DNA from: Haliea sp. E1-2-M8
Lineage (GTDB): Bacteria; Pseudomonadota; Gammaproteobacteria; Pseudomonadales; Halieaceae
Assembly (NCBI RefSeq): GCF_030649675.1
Contig: NZ_JAUTDR010000015.1
Span: 1 to 39,027 of the forward strand
Direction: 5' to 3'
DNA: 39,027 nt
This document shows positions 1 through 7,387 of this stretch, in pieces (the stretch's first letter is position 1; the number at the start of each line of letters is the position of its first letter). The notes under the pieces are model-generated. The model was not told the origin of the DNA and did no database searches. It worked only from the letters and a program-made list of their open reading frames with translations. The position numbers and the translations under genes were made by a program.

Positions 1-255
1 TGACCATTCGGAGGGTGCAGCTTGCACAGTTCAGGGCGGCGTTGGCAGGGCGTAGATTATTTTGCGCTTACGTATTTTCCATGTATATCAATATCTTGTT
101 TAACATTGAGGTTGTACATGAGCATGTCTCGTCTCCTTCGTTAGTGGACGAATACGACTATGCCAGCAAACCCCAATTGCTAATATTGGTTATATTTGGA
201 CGACGCCGAAAAAGATGCGATACTTACCACTGCCAGCTAATTTGTGACTTCACCT
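1..255. other. Window edge, no supported gene
   Basis: A short open frame entering from the left edge stops at about position 54 and could be the last residues of an upstream gene, but there are too few residues to judge. The rest is AT-rich. I see no convincing promoter or RNA structure. Confidence 0.3.
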
Positions 256-1146
256 ATGGCATTTCGCCCTTCCCACGAGCGTCGTCGCTTTCTCAAGCCC
301 AAGCCTCTGTTTGATAACCGCCCAAGTCGTTCAGGCACTAATTGGGAGCAAAGCATCTACTACTGTTGGTTCGAGTACTTGCGTAGAAGTGAGCGTTATC
401 GCCTCGCCTGCGAGTCAGGCGGTGGCGATATGCAGAAACTCTATGACGATTTTGGCGACATACACCGTGTGACGTTTAAGGAGTGGTGGACGCAACGACT
501 GGCAAATGGGTTACAACGAGGCATGGTTCTCTTTGCTGAGTCAGCGCTTCCTGTGCCTCGCCTGCCAGCAACACTAGAAGAGGTCAGAGACTACGAAGAT
601 CAGATAGCCTCTGGTGATGTGATTTGCGTACTGCTGCCTGGCGGGCAGACGTATTCAGACACGCTCAAGCTGGGCAAGCGAATCCTAAGCAATCACCATG
701 ATATTCATGGGCGCAAGACGAGCAGCACAGTTCGCTACAAGCTTTCGAAGGTAACGAAAAACAGCGTTCAGTCGCTACTCGACGGACTGCGAGCATTTGA
801 TATGCGCAAGGAAGGCTTCAAGTACTGGCAAATTGGCGCGATTCTCAAAGACGATGCCTACAGACGTGCGGAAGACGCTCGCTACGTTAGGACTAAAGGC
901 AAGCAAGGCGAGCGGTACAAGCCGTACGATGTATCCCGCTTTTCTGCTGGTGATTTTTTTGACAAGAATGGGCGCCAGTTAGAGCTAGAACGCTCAGCCG
1001 ATGAGCCGTATCCGCCTGACTACAACACGTGCCATTCACACGGAGAAAGGGTCTGCAGGCTCGCGCTGATAAACATTAGGGCTGCAGAAGAAGCTGAGCC
1101 CAGCGAGGGGCTGCAAGGTTGGGGCACATTTCCGTCGAAGCTTTGA
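256..1146 (+). CDS. Conserved-looking hypothetical protein of the island
   Basis: A 296-residue soluble protein without signal peptide or membrane segment. The N-terminal third is rich in aromatic residues (an NWEQSIYYCWFEYLRRSE-like stretch near residue 30, then a FKEWW motif near 70) and the central part is basic. I have an impression of similar proteins in other integrative elements, but I cannot name a family and assign no function. An in-frame GTG at 244 would add four residues; I prefer the ATG at 256. Neither has a good ribosome-binding site. Codon use is less GC-biased than in the chromosomal genes to the right, in keeping with island cargo. Confidence 0.7.
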   Translation: MAFRPSHERRRFLKPKPLFDNRPSRSGTNWEQSIYYCWFEYLRRSERYRLACESGGGDMQKLYDDFGDIHRVTFKEWWTQRLANGLQRGMVLFAESALPVPRLPATLEEVRDYEDQIASGDVICVLLPGGQTYSDTLKLGKRILSNHHDIHGRKTSSTVRYKLSKVTKNSVQSLLDGLRAFDMRKEGFKYWQIGAILKDDAYRRAEDARYVRTKGKQGERYKPYDVSRFSAGDFFDKNGRQLELERSADEPYPPDYNTCHSHGERVCRLALINIRAAEEAEPSEGLQGWGTFPSKL

Positions 1147-1397
1147 AAGAGCACAGGCAACTGATAACAGCTGGGCATCGTCGAGTCTTTGTCTCTACTT
1201 GAGACAACTGCTTACTGGGACTGTATTCAAACAGAGCCACGCATCAGATATGAAAGGTTTCCTTTAGATGGAACTATTGGTTAGCATCCATCAAAAGTGA
1301 TTAGAGTACCTGTGATGTGCCTAGAGTCTAAGTAGGCTCTTTGAGGCAAAAACGGCTCGATTCTGGTTGCGACGCTATTCGCGATTGATACCAAGGT
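1147..1397. other. Intergenic region, nothing recognised
   Basis: About 250 bases without a coding frame that looks real on either strand. The minus-strand frame at its right side overlaps the next gene and has no recognisable content. I see no clear terminator hairpin. Confidence 0.3.
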
Positions 1398-1896
1398 ATG
1401 TCCAAGTCATGGATACGCGAAACTTTTGCCGAGTTTTCACGAGACAGCCCAGACATAGCGGATGTCGTGTTCGCTATTCTAGATGACGAAACGAATAGCT
1501 GGTTTACGAGGATCAATGTAGCTCACACGTTTTGTAACGCAGCCTCAACCGCTCATATAGGTTGCCACGTTGGAATTTTACAGCCAGATGGGAGTAAGCT
1601 TGATGGAGAGGGACGTGATTCTTGGCTCAAACCCATCTGGGAGATTGGTGCTCTAGACAAATGTTTCTTGAAGTCACATGATGGCACGATAATTTCTGGC
1701 CATCCAATGGCCAAAATCTGGTAACTCTGCATATAGGTTGTCAGACGAATTCAAGCTGCTTCTGGTTAATGATGACGAGCAGTGGAAGGCACGACTTGGT
1801 GAGTGGCTATCCAATGATCGAATGCGGCAACGTCTTGCTCTTCAGGCCGCGGCAGATGAACTGGTTAGGAAACTACTTCAGAGGGCGAATACGTAA
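1398..1896 (+). pseudogene. Frameshifted island gene, possible winged-helix-containing protein
   Basis: The first frame runs from the ATG at 1398 to a stop at 1722-1724, ending in HPMAKIW. Directly after a four-A run (1713-1716) the +1 frame continues without stop to 1894-1896. Dropping one A joins the frames as ..GHPMAK-SGNSAYRLSDEFKLLL.., giving a smooth product of about 165 residues. The joined segment (a short hairpin-like stretch, then NSAYRLS and a helical tail) resembles the end of a winged-helix fold, with a faint likeness to the N-terminal part of BsuBI/PstI-type restriction enzymes; that likeness is weak. An AAGG sits just before the start. A sequencing error in the A-run is the alternative to real decay. 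Confidence 0.5.
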
Positions 1897-2314
1897 GAAG
1901 TTACACGACATATGCCACCACCAGCCATGCCTCGACAATAGACGCAAATGGGGTGGGTATGGCATAAAAAATAACAACGGCAATCAAGCATGGATTGATG
2001 ATCTAAGTTACCTACATCACTCCATGAATCATGCCATCAAACTAGGTATGGCGCAGTGCCGGCGAAGAAATCAGTTAATAGCATACAAGTGCTAACCCTA
2101 CTTGTAGTTCCATCATTTGGTGCTGTATTTTCCCAAAAAGCCCCTATTTTAAAATCGCTTACATAAATAACTTATGTGCCACAAAGTCTGACACGAGACG
2201 AGACGAAACATGTGAGCTTGCGAATGCGAACGCACGGAACAGACGGAGGGTACAAAATTACAACATTTATTTATGCGCTTAACTGCGCAGAGTTGAGAAC
2301 AACTTGGAGAAACA
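1897..2314. other. AT-rich intergenic region, no supported gene
   Basis: About 420 bases. The open frame covering 1769-2095 overlaps the better-supported continuation of the frameshifted gene and looks like chance. A small stem (TGCGC...GCGCA near 2274-2289) lies shortly before the next gene. An ACGAG/ACGAA direct repeat lies near 2190-2210. Nothing can be assigned. Confidence 0.3.
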
Positions 2315-2740
2315 TTGAAACTTATCGAGATTATTACTAAAAGAAAGTTAGATGATAAAACAATATTGAAGAAATTGGATAGACATAGACAAGAAATTGA
2401 ATATGAAGAGAATAGACAAAAATCGACATTCAACATGGGGATTGGCAGAACGGATGACTTAGTAAACATATTATCGTTATACAACACAGGCAATGAGCAA
2501 GATGCAGTAATGGCCGATGATTTGCTTGATATTGTGTACAACAGAATATCACCTAGAAGATTGAAAAGATCAGAAAGAATTAAAAGAACCACACATAGGG
2601 TAACTGCTGATTCTAACGACACTGCACCTGATGGCAACAGAAGAACTGACGGAAAGGGAAGAACAGGTTTACAGCCAAGTAAGACGTCAGCAGATCGAGT
2701 GGATAAGCTAGCCAACAAATCTATCCGAAGCCAAAACTAA
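2315..2740 (+). CDS. Small charged hypothetical protein, TTG start
   Basis: A 141-residue, highly charged protein with no membrane segments. The N-terminal 60 residues are helical and Lys/Glu/Arg-rich; the C-terminal 50 are rich in Thr/Ser/Arg/Asp and probably disordered. The start is a TTG with a GGAGA ribosome-binding site four bases upstream (2306-2310), which decides the start. Base composition is among the lowest in GC of the window, with many AGA/AAA codons unlike the chromosomal genes. It is followed at 90 bases by a second TTG-start gene. I do not recognise a family. Confidence 0.55.
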   Translation: MKLIEIITKRKLDDKTILKKLDRHRQEIEYEENRQKSTFNMGIGRTDDLVNILSLYNTGNEQDAVMADDLLDIVYNRISPRRLKRSERIKRTTHRVTADSNDTAPDGNRRTDGKGRTGLQPSKTSADRVDKLANKSIRSQN

Positions 2741-2831
2741 ATAGTTGCCATAGACCCATAAGAATTTTCATAGAGCAATACATACTCTAGATCTCACAGA
2801 ATATTTTAGATAATACATAAAGGAGCCAACA

Positions 2832-3158
2832 TTGATAACAGACGACATATTTGAAGAACTTCGAAAGGTACACACAAGCCTGACAGAGAACGAGTTTACT
2901 ACCAGATACTTAAAGGCATCACGCAGCTACTTATGCAATCGGCGCAACCAAAAACGCGATGTGAGCAACAATGTTCTGCTTAACCTATACGCCGAGCTTA
3001 AGGGTCAGGGTAGTGTTTGGCATAAAGCCGTTGCAGGGGAACAAGATGAACGTCGGCGTATGCGCTGGCAGCAGATGGCCGAGCTACACACAGAGCTAGC
3101 CCAGCGAGTAGCAAACAGGGTACTGGAGAGGGCAGGAAGCCGAACACCTGATGCCTAA
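2832..3158 (+). CDS. Small DUF6626-like hypothetical protein, TTG start
   Basis: A 108-residue protein. The N-terminal half has the pattern of a small helical, possibly HTH-like domain: a DDIFEELRKV helix, an RYLKASRSYLCNRR stretch, then NVLLNLYAEL. This resembles the DUF6626 group of small proteins found in mobile elements; the assignment is from memory and moderate at best. The C-terminal half is an amphipathic Arg/Glu-rich helix. A strong AAGGAG (2819-2824) precedes the TTG start with normal spacing. It ends 12 bases before the next gene, so the two are probably cotranscribed. Confidence 0.55.
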   Translation: MITDDIFEELRKVHTSLTENEFTTRYLKASRSYLCNRRNQKRDVSNNVLLNLYAELKGQGSVWHKAVAGEQDERRRMRWQQMAELHTELAQRVANRVLERAGSRTPDA

Positions 3159-3170
3159 GCGGCTAGTATC

Positions 3171-3929
3171 ATGATTGCACGCGTGGTACGTTGCCGGAAG
3201 ATTTTCTACACAGATCTTAGGTACGACACCATGTTAACAGCAGCAACACATCTGCCAGGTAGCGTAATCATTGTTCCTGCCATTCCAGCTGGCGCTCTAG
3301 CAGCTTACAACAGCGACGACAGGTGGAAATGGAACGAATTTGTCGAGACGCACGTTGATCCACTTGGAACCAGCTTGCGCGAGAAAATACCTAAAAGCAT
3401 GTTAGATCCAAGAACTGAGCTGTATAAAGAGCAAACACCGATATGCGGCTCACTTGTATCACTGCACTGGTTCGATCTTGATACAAAGTACATTCTCGGC
3501 GAGGTACTTAGACACCAATTCGCAGACGCGATTATTGATGGAAAACTTGAGGGCGAAGCTTGGCAGTATGACAAGATAAAAAGCGGTTTTTGCGCGGCGA
3601 TTAGACTCTTTTGGGAACAAGCAAGCTGGCTAGCTTTGCACTTGGGTACTGAGTACGATTTGGATTTTCCTTTCGAGCAAGCAACTGATGGTTACTTTGA
3701 GATCGTTGACCCAATGCTTGCGCAATTTATGTTCGACCGCGCATTCAGTCAGATGGGCACTGATAATCAAGTGCCACATTATGAGGCACTAAAAGTTATA
3801 TATGAAGCCAAGTTCGGTAAAGCACTGGATAGTAGAAACTTATCAGGACTTGATAATTACCTAAAAGCATTAATATCCGATTACGTCAAAGTCAGCGCTG
3901 ATTATTGGAGCGTGGGAGGCTACACATAG
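3171..3929 (+). CDS. Hypothetical protein of the island
   Basis: A 252-residue predicted soluble protein following the DUF6626-like gene by 12 bases. It has an acidic, aromatic-rich central region (DLDFPFEQ near residue 165) and no signal peptide or membrane span. An alternative start at 3231 would remove 20 basic residues and leave MLTAATHLPG as the N terminus, which looks more natural; neither start has a clear ribosome-binding site. I recognise no family. Position in one transcriptional unit with the two preceding small genes suggests a common job, perhaps element maintenance or defence cargo, but nothing in the sequence proves this. Confidence 0.55.
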   Translation: MIARVVRCRKIFYTDLRYDTMLTAATHLPGSVIIVPAIPAGALAAYNSDDRWKWNEFVETHVDPLGTSLREKIPKSMLDPRTELYKEQTPICGSLVSLHWFDLDTKYILGEVLRHQFADAIIDGKLEGEAWQYDKIKSGFCAAIRLFWEQASWLALHLGTEYDLDFPFEQATDGYFEIVDPMLAQFMFDRAFSQMGTDNQVPHYEALKVIYEAKFGKALDSRNLSGLDNYLKALISDYVKVSADYWSVGGYT

Positions 3930-4229
3930 GCACAATACACTTACTACAAATACTTAGCTGAGCTGACTACGACTGATAGATTGAGAAGTCCGCAAGGCCG
4001 CTACTGGGCAGAATGGGTGTTAAGCTATCAACGTTTTATTCTTTTTCGCTCATGAGGTTGTACTGTAATCAACCTATGCCACTTCGACACGCAATGTGTC
4101 ACATTGCATATATGAACCAGCTATTCAAACCATTGACGATTTACTAGGAAAAATGCTGGCTCAGGCTACAGAGCAGACAAACTTAGGTGAGCTGAAATAG
4201 CTTAAACACGTCAAAGAAAACTAGCTGAT
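3930..4229. other. Intergenic/degenerate stretch
   Basis: About 300 bases with stops in all frames. One frame at about 4090-4199 encodes a gene-like C-terminal peptide (TIDDLLGKMLAQATEQ...) with no start, so this may be a decayed gene remnant. No RNA or regulatory element is recognised. Confidence 0.3.
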
Positions 4230-4526
4230 ATGCGTAAACGCATGGCGCATGCAAAACTTTCCATTACACGAACTGCACGTGTAGCGACCAGCAAAACCAA
4301 CATCTACAACTTGTTAAACGACAAGCAACGTGAGTTCGTGAGCTACGTGCTACATAACTACATTGACGTAGGCGTTGATGAGCTAGACGTGAGCAAGCTT
4401 AGTACTGTGCTAACGGCGAAGTACGGAAATATTCACGCAGCACAACAGGAGCTAGGTACGGTGCAAGAAATCCAGGGCACGTTCGTAGGCTTTCAAGCAG
4501 AGCTATACAGAGAGACTAGCGCCTGA
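4230..4526 (+). pseudogene. hsdR: C-terminal fragment of type I restriction enzyme subunit R (HsdR)
   Basis: From about residue 28 the 98-residue frame matches the characteristic C-terminal domain of EcoEI-type HsdR: LNDKQREFVSYVL, then VGVDELD, a KLSTVLTAKYGN segment, and a final FVGFQAELY. In intact HsdR this domain follows the endonuclease and DEAD-helicase domains, about 700 residues that are absent here; an upstream stop at 4203-4205 closes the frame. The first 27 residues do not look like HsdR and are probably read-in sequence. Alone this piece cannot cleave or translocate DNA. It is therefore called a remnant, and no hsdM or hsdS is visible nearby. Confidence 0.75.
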
Positions 4527-4738
4527 TCGGCAACAATAGTGTTGCACCACAAACCATTCCCAAACACATCTCATCCAGGGAGCATAGTGGTGTTGACACA
4601 CTAGTTCGCGGACCTACGCTCAAATAGTCAATACATCAAAGGCTCAATCTGGCCCCGCCTTAATAGCATAGTCTATAGCATAGCCTCGAAAACCCTACTT
4701 AACCTATTGTTTTTAAAGAGTTTTAGGTAAAGTATTCT
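4527..4738. other. Terminal segment of the island before the attachment site
   Basis: No coding frame. The last 60 bases are AT-rich (TTGTTTTTAAAGAGTTTTAG-type composition), as is common next to integrase attachment sites. No obvious arm-type repeat could be picked out by eye. Confidence 0.3.
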
Positions 4739-4784
4739 ATTGAAAATCCCCGTGTCGGCAGTTCGATTCTGTCTCCGGGCACCA
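4739..4784 (+). other. Attachment site: duplicated 3' part of tRNA-Phe(GAA)
   Basis: The sequence can be folded as the 3' part of tRNA-Phe: loop bases and anticodon GAA (4742-4744), 3' anticodon stem TCCCC (4747-4751), variable loop GTGTC, T stem GGCAG/CTGTC around the loop TTCGATT, 3' acceptor strand TCCGGGC and discriminator A plus CCA (to 4784). The required 5' half (acceptor GCCCGGA, D arm and 5' anticodon stem GGGGA) is absent; 4700-4738 is unrelated AT-rich DNA. It therefore cannot be a functional tRNA and is best read as the crossover core (attR-type) left by an integrase that recombines at the anticodon loop. Confidence 0.9.
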
Positions 4785-5134
4785 TTTGAAATCAACGACT
4801 TACAATTCCCTCCGCCCGGGAACCTGCGTATTTGCGGATGCCGCCGAGGCACCAAGCAGATTTTCCAAACCCAGACGCGCTCCCCGCTCAACGACCCACC
4901 CATCCATCCATACTTCACCCGTAACCACTAACCCTGCATACCCCGGTTTCCGCCAAACACTAGCGCAGTCCACGCCTACTTTTTTTTGCGATGTAGGAAC
5001 AGTGAGATGCCGCCGAGCAGCAGGGGCTGGAAAAACAGGTGATGCTGGAGTCCATTGGGGCGTTGTTATACGGTATGGAACGTCCACAAGTATTTCGATA
5101 AATAAAAACTGATTCTGTCCTGCAGAGGAACCAA
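4785..5134. other. Chromosomal region downstream of tRNA-Phe, no supported gene
   Basis: About 350 bases that in the uninterrupted chromosome would directly follow tRNA-Phe. Several overlapping minus-strand frames cover it, but none resembles a known protein and they contradict each other. A run of eight T lies at about 4979-4987. No clear rho-independent terminator stem was found. Confidence 0.35.
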
Positions 5135-5350
5135 ATGTATAAAGAATACAAAGTGGAGATAGTAACGGAAGGCGGATGCGGAACCATTTTCCTGGGATCC
5201 TCAGGACTGCCGATAAAGAAATTGGAAGCCACACTCAACCAGGCGGCTGCGGAGGGCTGGCAACTGGTATTCCAGGTCATAGAGAGGAAAAGATTCTGGC
5301 TTTTCTGGACCAGAGAAACCGTGATACTGACTCTGGGACGTGAGCAATAG
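5135..5350 (+). CDS. DUF4177-like small protein
   Basis: A 71-residue protein with the layout of the DUF4177 family: an N-terminal YKVEIV strand, a central LEATLNQAAAEGWQLV motif (the family's 'L-N-x-x-A-x-E-G-W-E-L' signature) and a final beta hairpin with basic and aromatic residues. The function of the family is unknown. The start ATG has AGGAA six bases upstream (5127-5131). It overlaps the following YidD-like gene by 11 bases if that gene uses its GTG, which suggests translational coupling. Composition is lower in GC than the genes after 6174. Confidence 0.7.
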   Translation: MYKEYKVEIVTEGGCGTIFLGSSGLPIKKLEATLNQAAAEGWQLVFQVIERKRFWLFWTRETVILTLGREQ

Positions 5351-5597
5351 CCTGATGGCGCCAGTCCAAAGACTCCTTGTTTCCTGCATAGACCGCTACC
5401 AGTCACGTGGTGGCGGACTGGAATTGTTTCGAGTGGATTGCAACTTTGAACCCAGCTGTTCCGAATACGCTCGCCAGGCCATTCTTCAGTTCGGCGCAGC
5501 TAGAGGTTTAATGCTTGCGCTAAGCAGAGTAAACAGGTGCCGTGATCATGACCAGATATCCAAGTTACACGATCCCCTACCGCCGAGAAAGATTTGA
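5340..5597 (+). CDS. yidD: YidD-like membrane protein insertion efficiency factor
   Basis: An 85-residue protein carrying the YidD (formerly haemolytic/DUF37) core: CNFEPSCSEYARQAI near residues 34-48, then GAARGLMLALSRVNRC and a C-terminal HDPLP, corresponding to the family's C-R-F-x-P-[ST]-C-S-x-Y-A, G-x-x-x-G-x-x-L-x-x-x-R-x-x-R-C and D-P-x-P signatures. YidD assists YidC-dependent insertion of inner-membrane proteins. The usual genomic context (rpmH-rnpA-yidD-yidC) is missing, and the segment between the RC and DPLP motifs (RDHDQISKLH) departs from the usual CHPFHPGG. It may therefore be a divergent accessory copy. The start is GTG 5340 or ATG 5355. Confidence 0.75.
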   Translation: MSNSLMAPVQRLLVSCIDRYQSRGGGLELFRVDCNFEPSCSEYARQAILQFGAARGLMLALSRVNRCRDHDQISKLHDPLPPRKI

Positions 5598-5599
5598 CT

Positions 5600-6013
5600 A
5601 TGTTAGAGGCGTTCACTCTCAAGCAGCGCCAGGTCCGCGAGGAAGATGAAAGGCTACGAGAAGCCATTCGTAGTTTGTCTGATTCCGAGAGGATTGATTT
5701 TTACCGAAGCTACAACGAATCCATTCGGGACCCTGACACATACGCAGTTCTGAATTGGTTTTTCCTGGCGGGCCTCCATCACTTTTATTTGGGTAACTGG
5801 GTCAGAGGTTCTCTGAACCTTGTGGTGATGGCTACTGGAATCTTTTTTCTTCTCCTGAAACCCGAACTTGGTCTTACTTTGATTGCTGGAATACTACTGA
5901 TCGAAATTCCAGCATTGTTGAGAAGTCAGATTATTGTAGAACATCACAACACTCAGGTCGGCTGGAAGCTTTTACAGCAGGTACACACTGCCAGTCCTCG
6001 CACCTGGGGATAA
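5600..6013 (+). CDS. TM2-domain membrane protein
   Basis: A 137-residue protein. The first 45 residues form a charged helix ([16 protein letters not shown]). They are followed by a TM2 domain with [20 protein letters not shown], the hallmark short first helix with a G-x-H-x-F-Y-L-G turn, and a second hydrophobic helix around residues 80-105. TM2 proteins are small two-helix inner-membrane proteins of mostly unknown role. The start ATG 5600 is favoured over an in-frame TTG at 5594, with GAGAAAG about eight bases upstream. It lies two bases after the YidD-like gene, so the three genes 5135-6013 are probably one operon. Confidence 0.75.
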   Translation: MLEAFTLKQRQVREEDERLREAIRSLSDSERIDFYRSYNESIRDPDTYAVLNWFFLAGLHHFYLGNWVRGSLNLVVMATGIFFLLLKPELGLTLIAGILLIEIPALLRSQIIVEHHNTQVGWKLLQQVHTASPRTWG

Positions 6014-6173
6014 TCCTCAGCCACTAGCGCCCAACCCAATCGCGGCTGGCCGACTACTAGCAAGACCTTCCGCAATCGCCACAGCTAAATACCGGGAAAC
6101 GTTCGCTTCCGAACCGAACGCGAGACATGCAGAGGAATACAGTCCTTGCACATTCCTTATGGAAGCTCGCGAC

Positions 6174-7352
6174 ATGAAAGCACTCTGCTGGCATGGCAAG
6201 GAAGACGTCCGGGTCGACACGGTCGACGATCCGGTTCTGGAGGATCCCCACGACGCAATCATCCGGGTGACCGCCACCGCCATCTGTGGCTCCGACCTTC
6301 ACCTCTACGGCGCGCTGGTGCCGACGCTCAAGGAGGGCGACATCCTGGGGCACGAGTTCATGGGCGAAGTGGTCGAAACCGGCTCTGCAGTGACCGGGCT
6401 GAAGGCTGGAGACCGGGTCGTCGTGCCGTTCACGATTGCCTGCGGAAAATGCTTTTTCTGCAAAAAACAGCTGTATTCGCTCTGCGACACCTCCAATCCG
6501 AAGGCGCATCTGGCCAAAGAGCAGATGGGGCACGCGACCTGCGGCATGTTCGGTTACAGTCACATGACCGGCGGTTTTTCGGGCGGCCAGGCGGAACTGG
6601 TGCGGGTCCCGCACGCCGATGTCGGCCCGATCAAGGTGCCGGCCGGTCTGCCGGACGACAAGGTGCTGTTCCTGTCCGATATCTTTCCAACCGGCTTCAT
6701 GGCTGCGGAAAACGCCAACATAGTGGATGGAGATACCGTCGCTATCTGGGGCTGCGGGCCGGTCGGCCAGTTTGCGATCCGCAGCGCGTGGATGCTCGGC
6801 GCGGCAAGGGTCATCGCCATCGATCACGTCCCGGAACGGCTCGCGATGGCGAAGTCATTCGGCCGTGCGGAGATCATCGACAGCTACGACCCGGAAGAAG
6901 TGTACGAGCGGCTGATGGACATGACCGAGGGCCGGGGTCCGGACGGCTGCATCGATGCGGTCGGAGCGGAAGCACACGGTCACGGCGCTGCAAATGCGCT
7001 GGTCGACAAGGCGAAGGACCTGGCGCACGTCAAGGGGGTGCCGAATCCCTATGTGCTGCAGCAGATCGCCAAGTGCTGCCGCAAGGGCGGTTCCCTGTCG
7101 ATCCCGGGCGTGTATGTCGGGTTCGTGAACATGTTTCCGATGGGCGCGGTGATGAACAAGGCGCTCACGATCAAGACCGGGCAGACCCACATGCAGCGCT
7201 ATCTGGAGCCGTTGATGAAGCGCGTGGCCGAGGGCGAGATCGATCTTTCACAGATCATCACGCACCGGCTGCCGCTTGCCGACGCGCCCCGGGGCTATGA
7301 GCTGTTCCAGAAACACGAGGATGGTTGCGTGAAGGTGGTTATGACCCCCTGA
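6174..7352 (+). CDS. Zinc-dependent alcohol dehydrogenase (formaldehyde-dehydrogenase-like MDR family)
   Basis: A 392-residue medium-chain dehydrogenase. Catalytic zinc ligands are Cys38 (ICGSDLH) and His60-Glu61 (GHEF). The four structural-zinc cysteines are Cys90, 93, 96 and 104 ([15 protein letters not shown]). A Rossmann motif, [10 protein letters not shown], lies near residue 190. Length and the long 120-140 insertion fit the glutathione-independent formaldehyde/threonine-dehydrogenase-like branch, which oxidises alcohols or aldehydes with NAD(P). The ATG at 6174 has GGAAG eight bases upstream; the in-frame ATG at 6159 lacks one. It is followed by an aldehyde oxidoreductase at 35 bases, so its product aldehyde may be the substrate of that enzyme. 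The substrate cannot be told from sequence. Confidence 0.85.
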   Translation: MKALCWHGKEDVRVDTVDDPVLEDPHDAIIRVTATAICGSDLHLYGALVPTLKEGDILGHEFMGEVVETGSAVTGLKAGDRVVVPFTIACGKCFFCKKQLYSLCDTSNPKAHLAKEQMGHATCGMFGYSHMTGGFSGGQAELVRVPHADVGPIKVPAGLPDDKVLFLSDIFPTGFMAAENANIVDGDTVAIWGCGPVGQFAIRSAWMLGAARVIAIDHVPERLAMAKSFGRAEIIDSYDPEEVYERLMDMTEGRGPDGCIDAVGAEAHGHGAANALVDKAKDLAHVKGVPNPYVLQQIAKCCRKGGSLSIPGVYVGFVNMFPMGAVMNKALTIKTGQTHMQRYLEPLMKRVAEGEIDLSQIITHRLPLADAPRGYELFQKHEDGCVKVVMTP

Positions 7353-7387
7353 CTCTCACCCTCGACAAATAGATCTTCGGAGTTGCG

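Larger units (their letters stand above)
1..4784. mobile_element. Right (distal) part of an integrative genomic island inserted in tRNA-Phe
   Basis: The stretch left of the tRNA-Phe fragment is visibly AT-richer than the rest of the window. It holds unknown small genes, a frameshifted gene and a restriction-enzyme stump, which is typical island content. The right limit is set by the 46-nt tRNA-Phe 3' copy at 4739-4784. In tRNA-targeting elements the 3' end of the tRNA is regenerated on one side and duplicated on the other, so sequence directly left of a lone 3' half must be element DNA. No integrase is visible here; it would be expected near the intact tRNA-Phe outside the window, to the left. 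The left end of the element is therefore not seen. Confidence 0.75.

Noticed and set aside
15-314. 99-residue frame at the left edge
   Set aside because: No ribosome-binding site, low-complexity odd composition, and it overlaps the better-supported gene starting at 256.
1769-2095. 108-residue frame
   Set aside because: It overlaps, in another frame, the continuation of the frameshifted gene, and its content looks like chance.
4739-4784. A functional tRNA gene
   Set aside because: No 5' acceptor strand, D arm or 5' anticodon stem is present upstream, so it cannot fold as a tRNA.
4960-5100. Minus-strand peptide ending ..LFFQPLLLGGISLFLHRKKK before a stop, like a sorting tail or single membrane helix with basic end
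   Set aside because: The frame is only about 30 codons long after a stop, has no start codon or upstream domain, and overlaps two other equally unsupported frames.
4800-5406. Two long overlapping minus-strand frames across the tRNA-downstream region and the DUF4177 gene
   Set aside because: They overlap a recognisable plus-strand gene with a good ribosome-binding site, and neither resembles a protein family.
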